A stretch of DNA of 64,000 nucleotides from an uncultured Opitutaceae bacterium. GTDB lineage: Bacteria; Verrucomicrobiota; Verrucomicrobiia; Opitutales; Opitutaceae. Below are positions 57,260-64,000 of this stretch, in pieces (positions within the stretch are counted from its first letter, which is position 1; every line of letters begins with the position of its first letter). The notes below the pieces were generated by a model. The model was given only the letters and a program-made list of their open reading frames with translations, did no database searches and was not told where the DNA came from. A program made the position numbers and the translations under genes. Location of the stretch: positions 4,101,627 to 4,165,626 of the forward strand of contig OX638348.1 of the NCBI GenBank assembly GCA_951813085.1, read 5' to 3'.

Positions 57260-57799
57260 ATGAGCAGAATCGGAAAACTACCAATCGCCATACCTGAAAA
57301 GGTGACCGCGACAATCGACGGATCGAAAATTTCGGTCAAAGGTCCTAAGGGCGAATTGTCCAAGGAGTTCGTCGGAGACGTCGCATTCGAATTGAATGAT
57401 GGCCAACTGCAGGTCTCTCCTGCGAACAAGTCGCGGTTCGCCAACGCCATGTACGGCACGGCTCGCTCCATTATCAATGGAATGGTCGAAGGTGTCGTAA
57501 ACGGATTTTCGAAGGATATCGAAATCAGCGGCGTCGGCTACAATGCGACTCTCAAGGGCAAGACGCTCGTTCTAAAGCTAGGCTTCTCGCACGATATCAA
57601 TTACGACATACCTGACGGCGTCACAATCAAGGCTACGGACGGTGGTACGAAGTTGAATATCGAAGGCATCGATAAGCAAGTGGTCGGTCAGACTGCTGCG
57701 TCGATACGCCACTACCATCCCGTCGAGCCCTATAAAGGAAAAGGCGTTCATATCGTGGGTCAGCACGAAATCCGCAAGGAGGGCAAGACCGTTGCGTAA
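57260..57799 (+). CDS. rplF: 50S ribosomal protein L6
   Basis: The 179-residue protein begins SRIGKLPIAIPEKVTATIDGS and has the ISGVGYNATLKGKTLVLKLGFSHDINYDIPDG core and GQTAASIRHYHPVEPYKGKGVHIVGQ. The ATG at 57260 is used; a frame from 57239 adds seven unconserved residues and would overlap rpsH. Confidence 0.98.
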   Translation: MSRIGKLPIAIPEKVTATIDGSKISVKGPKGELSKEFVGDVAFELNDGQLQVSPANKSRFANAMYGTARSIINGMVEGVVNGFSKDIEISGVGYNATLKGKTLVLKLGFSHDINYDIPDGVTIKATDGGTKLNIEGIDKQVVGQTAASIRHYHPVEPYKGKGVHIVGQHEIRKEGKTVA

Positions 57800-57844
57800 C
57801 GTGACAATGCTCACTAACTGAAAAATCTTTAATACAATTTCGAA

Positions 57845-58207
57845 ATGAAAATTCAGAAGAAGAGAGACCTAGCGCAAAAGAGGCGCTGGCGTATTCGCAA
57901 GAAGGTTGCGGGCACTGCTGAGCGGCCGCGTCTTAGCGTGCACTTTAGCAACAAGCACATCTACGCGCAGGCGATCAATGACGATGAGGGCAAGACCCTC
58001 GTGTTCGTATCCACCCTCGGCAAGGATCTGCGTGAAAAGAAATTGAAAGCCAACAACGATGGGGCCTCGACGCTCGGCAAGTCGTTCGGCGAACAAGCGA
58101 AGAAAACGGGAATCAGCAAGGTAGTTTTCGACCGGAATGGTCGCAAGTACCATGGCTGCGTCAAAACATTTGCAGAAGCCGCTCGTGAGGCCGGCCTAGA
58201 ATTCTAA
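57845..58207 (+). CDS. rplR: 50S ribosomal protein L18
   Basis: The 120-residue protein: [46 protein letters not shown] and [29 protein letters not shown]. It binds 5S rRNA together with L5. Normal length. Confidence 0.98.
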   Translation: MKIQKKRDLAQKRRWRIRKKVAGTAERPRLSVHFSNKHIYAQAINDDEGKTLVFVSTLGKDLREKKLKANNDGASTLGKSFGEQAKKTGISKVVFDRNGRKYHGCVKTFAEAAREAGLEF

Positions 58208-58214
58208 ACGCCCT

Positions 58215-58811
58215 ATGAGCACAGCAACAGAACAATCTAATAACGCGGCCCCGGGCCAAGGCCAGAGGCCTGGAAATAACAATCGCGGACCGGGCGGACA
58301 AAACCGAGGCCAGAATCGAGGCGGAGGTCGTGGACGTCGCGAAGAAGAGAAGCCTGACGATGGCATCTTTGAAAAAGTAGTCTTTATCAATCGTTGCGCG
58401 AAGGTCGTGAAGGGCGGACGTCGTTTCAGCTTCTCTGCCTTAGTCGTATGCGGTGATCGCGAAGGCAAGGTAGGCGTCGGTTATGGCAAGGCGAATGAAG
58501 TACCCGAGTCGATTCGCAAAGGGAGCGAGCAAGCGCGTCGCAATCTTGAGCCTATTAAGCTCAAGGGCGATACGATCCCACACGAAATCCTTGGCGAGTT
58601 CGATGGAGGCAAAGTTCTATTGCGTCCCGCTACGACAGGTACCGGAATCATCGCTGGTGGCGGTGTTCGCGCGGTCCTGGAAGCTGCGGGCGTACAGAAC
58701 GTGCTTACGAAGTCGCTAGGTTCGAACAACGCGAACGCAGTGGTATACGCGACCCTCGAAGGGCTTCGCAAACTTAAGACATTCGAAGACTACAAGCGTC
58801 TTCGTTCCTAG
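58215..58811 (+). CDS. rpsE: 30S ribosomal protein S5 with Gly/Asn/Arg-rich N-terminal extension
   Basis: The 198-residue protein has the standard S5 core from about residue 50 ([32 protein letters not shown]-type [51 protein letters not shown]). Before it are about 48 low-complexity residues ([20 protein letters not shown]). The extension is probably disordered. The rpmD gene for L30 that normally follows is absent; rplO comes next. Confidence 0.97.
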   Translation: MSTATEQSNNAAPGQGQRPGNNNRGPGGQNRGQNRGGGRGRREEEKPDDGIFEKVVFINRCAKVVKGGRRFSFSALVVCGDREGKVGVGYGKANEVPESIRKGSEQARRNLEPIKLKGDTIPHEILGEFDGGKVLLRPATTGTGIIAGGGVRAVLEAAGVQNVLTKSLGSNNANAVVYATLEGLRKLKTFEDYKRLRS

Positions 58812-58838
58812 TCATCTAACTCAGAGAGGACTCAAAAA

Positions 58839-59333
58839 ATGAGACTACACAATCTTTCAAATGTAAAAGGAGCCGTCCATCGACGCAAGCGTGTCGGTTG
58901 CGGTGAAGGTGGCGGACACGGCAAGACCTCGGGTCGCGGTGGAAAAGGGCAAACGGCTCGTTCCGGTGGCGGTATCCGTATAGGATTCGAAGGGGGACAG
59001 ATGCCTTTGTTCCGGAAGCTGCCAAGACGCGGTTTCAACAACAAGAACTTCAAGGTCTACTATGAGACTGTCAACGTAGGTGAACTGGCAAAGCTCGACG
59101 ACTCCGTGACGGATGTGGATCGCGCGGCTCTAGTCGCAGCCGGGCTGGTTCGGCTTAATGAGAACCCGCTCAAAGTTCTCGGTGAGGGCGAATTGAGCAA
59201 GGCCCTGAAGATCACCGCTGACAAGTTCAGTGGTTCGGCTAAGGAGAAAATCGAAAAAGCAGGCGGCGAAGCGATTCTTGCGGAAGCGCCTTCTGAGTCT
59301 CCTGAAGAGACGCCTGGCGAATCGGGCGATTAA
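58839..59333 (+). CDS. rplO: 50S ribosomal protein L15 with acidic C-terminal tail
   Basis: The 164-residue protein: MRLHNLSNVKGAVHRRKRVGCGEGGGHGKTSGRGGKGQ, GGQMPLFRKLPRRGFNN, and LKVLGEGELSKALKITADKFSGSAKEKIEKAGG. About 18 residues past the usual end are acidic and Pro/Ser-rich (APSESPEETPGESGD). It follows rpsE directly because rpmD is missing. Confidence 0.97.
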   Translation: MRLHNLSNVKGAVHRRKRVGCGEGGGHGKTSGRGGKGQTARSGGGIRIGFEGGQMPLFRKLPRRGFNNKNFKVYYETVNVGELAKLDDSVTDVDRAALVAAGLVRLNENPLKVLGEGELSKALKITADKFSGSAKEKIEKAGGEAILAEAPSESPEETPGESGD

Positions 59334-59359
59334 CCCATTCTATCTGAACCTGACACGGT

Positions 59360-60868
59360 ATGCTCTCTGCATTTACTAATTGCTTGAAAATCCCTGATTT
59401 GCGTCAGCGCATTTTCCTTACGCTGTCGTTGCTTTTCATCGCGCGTATCGGAGCGAACATTCCGCTGCCAGGTTTGGATACCGAGCCTCTGCAGGCATTC
59501 TTCGCCGATCAGACCGAGCAAGGTGGAGGAAGCCTTTTGGGCCTCTACAACATGTTCACGGGCGGGGCGCTTCTCAAGGGGGCGGTTTTCGCGTTGGGTA
59601 TCATGCCCTATATTTCCGCGTCCATTATTTTCCAATTGATGGGAGCGGTCTTTCCTGCGCTGGCTCGCTTGCAGCAGGAGGGGGAAACCGGCAGGGCGAA
59701 ACTTAATCAATACACTCGGTACGCGACCGTGGCGATCTGCGCGGTTCAAGCGGTTTTGCTGATTCTGGCTTTGGAGAATCCGGGCCGACTCTTCCCGGGA
59801 TACTCGCTTGCTGAGTATGGCGATATTGTGATTGTCGGGAAAACGTGGTTCCTGGTGACTTCGACCGTATTCCTTACGGCAGGAACCGTGCTCTTGATGT
59901 GGCTGGGAGAGCAGATAACCAAGTCAGGGATTGGCAACGGTATCTCCTTGTTGATTACCGTGGGGATTCTCGCGGATCTGCCAGGCGCTGTTCAGGCAAC
60001 TTACGGATTGTTCTTCGGACCCGTAGGCGCTGGAGAAAACCTAAAGTTCATTCATGCAGTAGGCATGTTGATTCTTGGTGTTACCGTGACAGCGGGCTTG
60101 GTCGCGGTGATTCAGGCGGTTCGCAAGATTCCCGTCCAATATGCGAAGCGCGTTGTCGGCCGAAAGGTCTATGGGGGTCAAAGCTCCTTCATGCCGTTGC
60201 GGATTAATTACTCTGGGGTGATGCCCGTTATTTTCGCGTCAGCGATCTTGGCGTTTCCACAGCAGCTCATATCTCAGCTTGGGGCATGGTTGGATCAGCA
60301 GTGGCTGATCGATATTTCGAACTACATGGTTCATGGATCGGTTTCGTACTACGTCATATTCGGTCTGATGATCCTGTTTTTCTCCTACTTTTGGGTTTCG
60401 GTTATGTTCAAGCCGATCCAAATTGCGGATGACCTGAAGAAGCACGGGGGCTATGTACCTGGCGTTCGTCCGGGAGCTCCCACTGCGAAGTTCCTCGACT
60501 TCATCATGACTCGCCTTACATTGGCAGGGTCGATCTTCCTTACCGTAATCGCAGTATTTCCAGATCTATTGCTCTTCAAGCTAGATATTCCAATGCGCGT
60601 CGCCATCTTCTTCGGTGGTACTGGAATGCTCATAACCGTGGGCGTTATGCTCGATACGATGCGTCAAATTGAGACGCATCTGCTACAACGCCATTATGAT
60701 GGATTCTTGAAAAAGGGACGCATCAAGAGCCGCGGGAATACGAAGAGCCTCGATCCAGGCCTGGCCGGCGCAGCGGACATGAAAAACGTGGGTAAGCTGT
60801 ACCTTTGGCTACTGGTAATTTTCGCCATCGGAATCGTGGCTTGGGTATTACAATTATCATCAAATTAA
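59360..60868 (+). CDS. secY: Protein translocase channel subunit SecY
   Basis: The 502-residue protein has ten predicted membrane segments. Family marks are IPDLRQRIFLTLSLLFIARIGANIPLPGLD, ALGIMPYISASIIFQLMGAVFPAL, GNGISLLITVGILADLPGA, PVQYAKRVVGRKVYGGQSSFMPLRINYSGVMPVIFA, and the C-terminal RHYDGFLKKGRIKSRG. It is longer than the E. coli protein (443), with an extended C-terminal end and periplasmic loop near LDQQWLIDISNYM. It exports the many signal-peptide proteins of this region. Confidence 0.98.
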   Translation: MLSAFTNCLKIPDLRQRIFLTLSLLFIARIGANIPLPGLDTEPLQAFFADQTEQGGGSLLGLYNMFTGGALLKGAVFALGIMPYISASIIFQLMGAVFPALARLQQEGETGRAKLNQYTRYATVAICAVQAVLLILALENPGRLFPGYSLAEYGDIVIVGKTWFLVTSTVFLTAGTVLLMWLGEQITKSGIGNGISLLITVGILADLPGAVQATYGLFFGPVGAGENLKFIHAVGMLILGVTVTAGLVAVIQAVRKIPVQYAKRVVGRKVYGGQSSFMPLRINYSGVMPVIFASAILAFPQQLISQLGAWLDQQWLIDISNYMVHGSVSYYVIFGLMILFFSYFWVSVMFKPIQIADDLKKHGGYVPGVRPGAPTAKFLDFIMTRLTLAGSIFLTVIAVFPDLLLFKLDIPMRVAIFFGGTGMLITVGVMLDTMRQIETHLLQRHYDGFLKKGRIKSRGNTKSLDPGLAGAADMKNVGKLYLWLLVIFAIGIVAWVLQLSSN

Positions 60869-61038
60869 TTCTTTACTTTATGCTTACGAAGCGTCATCAC
60901 CTCACTCTTTTTCCTCCCATGCTGCGCAGGGATGGAAGGCCCGTAGCCGTATGGGTTGACTGGGGCTAGCGCTTTACTTTTTTCCTATCCGTTTGGATTT
61001 AGACAAACTTTTCAACATCAACAACTTGCAAAACTGAC
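60869..61038. other. secY-rpsM spacer without rpmJ, infA, adk or map
   Basis: No coding frame is supported in these 170 bases; in particular no 36-38-residue L36 gene with its Cys motif was found. TAGCC and GGCTA near 60942 and 60964 can pair. A TTGACT at 60956 lacks a clear -10. The location matches that of the alpha-operon leader, where S4 represses translation in E. coli. Confidence 0.5.
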
Positions 61039-61446
61039 ATGCCACGTATTCTAGGCGTCGACATTCCTAATAACAAGAAGCTCTCTTACTCCCTCCGCTA
61101 CATTTACGGAATTGGGCCAAAGCGGGCCGAGATCGTTCTCGAGCAAACAGGGCTGGATCCCGATATGCGGGCTAAAGACCTGAACGAAGAGCAGATCAAC
61201 GTTATCATGGCGAAGATCAACGAGCTTAACTATCTTGTAGAAGGAGACTTACGCCGAGATCTTGCTGCGAACATGAAACGCCTGCAGGCGATCAACTGCT
61301 ATCGTGGACTTAGGCACCGCCGTGGGCTTCCCGTCCGCGGGCAGCGAACAAAGACCAATGCCCGTACTCGCAAGGGATTCGGCGAGGCTCGGGTATTCGG
61401 CAAGGTTCGGGGAAAGACCGCTAGCGTTGGGGGTCTTCGCAAATAA
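61039..61446 (+). CDS. rpsM: 30S ribosomal protein S13
   Basis: The 135-residue protein has [84 protein letters not shown]. It contacts S19 and the P-site tRNA. It is about 15 residues longer than usual at the end ([13 protein letters not shown]). Confidence 0.98.
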   Translation: MPRILGVDIPNNKKLSYSLRYIYGIGPKRAEIVLEQTGLDPDMRAKDLNEEQINVIMAKINELNYLVEGDLRRDLAANMKRLQAINCYRGLRHRRGLPVRGQRTKTNARTRKGFGEARVFGKVRGKTASVGGLRK

Positions 61447-61466
61447 TTTTATTGAGGCTAACTACT

Positions 61467-62063
61467 ATGGCTGAAGAGAAAGACCAACCAGAAGAAGAAA
61501 AAGAAGCGGCAGACGCCCCCGAAGCGGAGGCAGCCGTAGCCGAGAAGGAAACTCCCAAAGAGGAAGCGACCAAAGAAGAATCGTCTGATGAGGAAGCTCC
61601 AAAAAAGGAAGAGGAAGAGCTTGCCCCTGGTGGCGTAAAGAAGCAACCCACCGCTCAGGACCTACTGAAAGAGGAAATCGGCGAACTCAAGATCCGGAAG
61701 GCAAAGGGAAGCAAGAATATCACCACGGGTATCGCGAAGGTGAGCGCTACATTCAACAATACCATCGTCACTATCACCGACACGAAAGGAAGTACGATTT
61801 CTTGGGCGAGCGCAGGTAAGATGAATTTTCGCGGTTCACGCAAGTCGACCGCATACGCGGCGCAAGTTGTCACTCAAAACGCGGCCAAGGCGGCGATGTC
61901 GCATGGCCTAAAAGAGGTGATCATTCACGTAAAAGGCCCCGGAATGGGACGTGACTCTGCAATTCGCGCGTTCCAGTCTCTAGGATTGGAGATTGCTTCG
62001 ATCATCGATACGACTCCGATTCCCCACAATGGCTGCCGCCCTCCAAAACGTCGGCGTGTATAG
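61467..62063 (+). CDS. rpsK: 30S ribosomal protein S11 with long acidic N-terminal extension
   Basis: The 198-residue protein has a normal S11 core from about residue 78 ([51 protein letters not shown], then [41 protein letters not shown]). Before it lies an about 70-residue stretch of Glu, Lys, Ala and Pro ([20 protein letters not shown]). Standard S11 is about 129 residues. The ATG at 61467 opens the extension in the same frame; no strong internal start sits at the core boundary. Confidence 0.96.
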   Translation: MAEEKDQPEEEKEAADAPEAEAAVAEKETPKEEATKEESSDEEAPKKEEEELAPGGVKKQPTAQDLLKEEIGELKIRKAKGSKNITTGIAKVSATFNNTIVTITDTKGSTISWASAGKMNFRGSRKSTAYAAQVVTQNAAKAAMSHGLKEVIIHVKGPGMGRDSAIRAFQSLGLEIASIIDTTPIPHNGCRPPKRRRV

Positions 62064-62107
62064 GCAGTACGCCACTCTATCCTTTTAATCGTTAAATTGA
62101 AAAATCC

Positions 62108-62719
62108 ATGGCTCGCTACACCGGTCCAACAGTAAAAATTAGCAGACGATTCGGTCAGCCGATATTCGGAAACCATAAATCATTGGAAAAGCGCGCTTAT
62201 CCGCTAGGGCAGCATGGCCCGCGTTTGCGCCGCAAGCAGTCTGAATATTCGATTGGTCTAGGGGAAAAGCAGAAGCTACGCTTCATGTACGGTCTCATGG
62301 AAAAACAGTTTCGCCGGACGTTCGAGCGAGCGAAGAATCAGCGCGGTGTAACCGGTACGATCTTTCTTCAACTGCTTGAGACCCGTCTCGACAGCATTGT
62401 ATACTTGCTAGGATTTACCAAGAGTCGCCAGGCCGCTCGCCAATTCGTAAACCACGGTCATATTCGCGTCAATGGGCAGAAGGTGGACATCCCGAGCTTT
62501 CAAGTGAAGCCAGGCGACGAGATCGAGGTGAGAAATGGAACCTCATCCCGACAGCTCGCTACCCGGAATATGGAAGCTACTCGATTTCGCAACGTGCCAG
62601 ATTGGATGACGCGCAACGATGAGGCGTTTCGCGGCGTTGTAAACCGTCTCCCGGACCGTGAAGAAATGGAGCCTGCTATCAACGAGCAGCTCATCGTTGA
62701 ATTCTATAGCCGCTTCTAG
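62108..62719 (+). CDS. rpsD: 30S ribosomal protein S4
   Basis: The 203-residue protein starts RYTGPTVKISRRFGQPIFGN and lacks the four N-terminal zinc cysteines of some S4 proteins. The S4 RNA-binding domain is LETRLDSIVYLLGFTKSRQAARQFVNHGHIRVNGQKVDIPSFQVKPGDEIEV. The usual end NEQLIVEFYSRF is present. S4 nucleates 30S assembly. Confidence 0.98.
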   Translation: MARYTGPTVKISRRFGQPIFGNHKSLEKRAYPLGQHGPRLRRKQSEYSIGLGEKQKLRFMYGLMEKQFRRTFERAKNQRGVTGTIFLQLLETRLDSIVYLLGFTKSRQAARQFVNHGHIRVNGQKVDIPSFQVKPGDEIEVRNGTSSRQLATRNMEATRFRNVPDWMTRNDEAFRGVVNRLPDREEMEPAINEQLIVEFYSRF

Positions 62720-62780
62720 TTAAGCGATCCTTCTATTTTTAAACTAATCCTGCTCAGCCGTACTCAGACCACATTTCGCA

Positions 62781-63782
62781 ATGCCAAAACGTATCGGAAA
62801 GTTCGAACTCCCAAATCGTCTCGTTAAAGTTGAGGAAGGTTCCTCCACAACGTATGCCAAGTTTATTACCGAGCCCTTCGAAGCGGGCTATGGGCACACA
62901 ATTGGCAATTCGCTAAGACGCGTACTGCTCAGCTCAATCGAAGGCGCGGGCATTTCTTCAGTAAAGATCGATGGCGTCGACCACGAATTTCAGAGCGTCG
63001 ATGGGATCGTCGAGGACGTTACCGACATCGTACTCAACCTGAAGAAGGTACTGCTTATTTGCCACAATCGCGATGGAGCGAAGTTGATGATCAATGTAAA
63101 TCGCTCCGGTCCTATTACCGCGGCCGATATCGAAGCGGACCAAAATGTCGAGGTCATCAATCCGGACCAAGTTATTTGTACGCTTGATCGTGAAATGCAG
63201 TTTACAGCGGAACTTGAGATCAAGGTGGGCCGCGGTTATTGCCCGGGTGAGGACAATAAGGACGAAGATCAGCCAATCGGCGTGATCCCGATTGATTCGC
63301 TCTTTAGTCCGGTAAGTTTGGTCAAGTACTCTGTTGAAGCTACCCGTGTCGGCCAAATAACGGATTACGACAAGTTGCTGCTTGAGATCTGGACGGATGG
63401 ACGAATTACGCCAGACGATGCCTTAAAGCAGTCGGGAGCGATATTGAAGCATCACCTGGATGTATTCGATAATGTATCCGATGAGAACTACGAATTCGAA
63501 GACGAAGGAGCAGAGGTCAGCGAAGAGCAGAATAAGCTTCGCAAGCTGCTAAATATGAGCGTTAACGAAATCGAGCTTTCAGTTCGCGCAGCCAATTGCT
63601 TGAACAACGCGAATATCACCACGGTTGGCGAGCTCGCTATAAAGAGTGAGCAAGAAATGCTCAAGTACCGTAACTTCGGAAAGAAGTCTCTAAAAGAAAT
63701 TAAAGATAAACTAGAATCTCTTGGCCTTTCATTGGGCATGAAATTCGATGAGCGCCTTCTGGATATGAAGAAGGAGCTGTAA
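62781..63782 (+). CDS. rpoA: RNA polymerase alpha subunit
   Basis: The 333-residue protein has the N-terminal dimer domain (KFITEPFEAGYGHTIGNSLRRVLLSSIEGAGISSVKIDGVDHEF, GRGYCPGEDNKDE-type insertion, LVKYSVEATRVGQITDYDKLLLEIWTDGRI). The C-terminal domain has LRKLLNMSVNEIELSVRAANCLNNANITTVGELAIKSEQEMLKYRNFGKKSLKEIKDKLESLGLSLGM. It sits in its conserved place between rpsD and rplQ. Confidence 0.98.
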   Translation: MPKRIGKFELPNRLVKVEEGSSTTYAKFITEPFEAGYGHTIGNSLRRVLLSSIEGAGISSVKIDGVDHEFQSVDGIVEDVTDIVLNLKKVLLICHNRDGAKLMINVNRSGPITAADIEADQNVEVINPDQVICTLDREMQFTAELEIKVGRGYCPGEDNKDEDQPIGVIPIDSLFSPVSLVKYSVEATRVGQITDYDKLLLEIWTDGRITPDDALKQSGAILKHHLDVFDNVSDENYEFEDEGAEVSEEQNKLRKLLNMSVNEIELSVRAANCLNNANITTVGELAIKSEQEMLKYRNFGKKSLKEIKDKLESLGLSLGMKFDERLLDMKKEL

Positions 63783-63820
63783 TCAATTTCGAGATATAAA
63801 ATTAGAAACGAATTAAAGCC

Positions 63821-64000
63821 ATGCGTCACCGCAAGCATAGCAATCAACTAGGCGTAAAGAAGGAGCATCGTGATGCGCTTCTCGCCAATCTTTCAACAGC
63901 GCTCATCACGCATGGGAAGATCAAGACAACTTTGAAGAAAGCTAAAGCGCTTCGTCCTTTTGTGGAAAAGGTGATTACTTTGGCCAAGAAAGGGAGTTTG
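63821..64000 (+). CDS. rplQ: 50S ribosomal protein L17, 3' end outside the window
   Basis: The 60 visible codons begin [20 protein letters not shown] and continue with [35 protein letters not shown], the L17 N-terminal half. The frame runs off the window end. It is the usual last gene of the alpha operon, following rpoA by 38 bases. Confidence 0.95.
   Translation, partial: MRHRKHSNQLGVKKEHRDALLANLSTALITHGKIKTTLKKAKALRPFVEKVITLAKKGSL

Noticed and set aside
60956-60985. TTGACT before rpsM as a promoter
   Set aside because: No -10 box at a 16-18-base spacing; only T-rich sequence follows.

Overview
This window is a bacterial chromosome segment, probably from Verrucomicrobiota and most like the Opitutae. 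That placement is inference. It rests on the mix of genes (cobA-hemD fusion, an ExbB/ExbD module with a very large TPR protein, a spore-photoproduct-lyase-like radical SAM protein), on many A-rich start regions with little Shine-Dalgarno signal, and on an unusual EF-Tu switch I. No phage, plasmid, insertion sequence, CRISPR array or rRNA operon is visible. Coding density is high and no gene-free stretch exceeds about 200 bases.

Left third (1-26,800): housekeeping and cell-envelope genes in short mixed-strand clusters. In order: the 3' part of a 5'-3' exonuclease; a CAU tRNA; a leftward dinG / TPR / GT1 glycosyltransferase group; a multi-pass membrane protein; an L,D-transpeptidase divergent from asd with only 5 bases between start codons; tRNA-Val; and a rightward run ilvN, hemC, cobA-hemD, a DegT aminotransferase, trpF and a secreted protein. 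Then come ffh (leftward), an Lrp-like regulator, an aminotransferase, der, fmt, a coiled-coil LysM protein, parB, three exported proteins including an amidase, a glycine-rich RRM protein, ruvB and a disordered Arg/Asp/Glu-rich protein.

Middle (26,900-32,000): an all-alpha dUTPase followed by four tightly packed genes encoding a large TPR protein, an ExbB/TolQ-like channel, an ExbD/TolR-like protein and a single-span protein with a possible TonB-like C-terminus. This is the best candidate in the window for an incompletely described system: a dedicated proton-motive-force-driven envelope machine.

Right half (32,000-64,000): the gene-expression superlocus. tRNA-Thr, tuf, tRNA-Trp, secE, nusG, rplK, rplA, rplJ, rplL, rpoB and rpoC end at a strong terminator. 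A leftward nucleosidase / radical SAM pair separates this from a continuous str-S10-spc-alpha run: rpsL, rpsG, fusA, rpsJ, then the S10 and spc genes to secY, then rpsM, rpsK, rpsD, rpoA and the start of rplQ. A tuf copy after fusA and the genes rpmD (L30), rpmJ (L36), infA, adk and map are absent from their usual places. Several ribosomal proteins carry unusual low-complexity extensions: S11 and S5 at the N-terminus, S17 and L15 at the C-terminus.

The strongest single observation is in EF-Tu. The near-universal switch I motif RGITI reads KIVTI and is preceded by a two-residue-longer, Gly-rich segment, while EF-G in the same window keeps the normal motif. Several spacers in the ribosomal cluster hold hairpins that may be regulatory.
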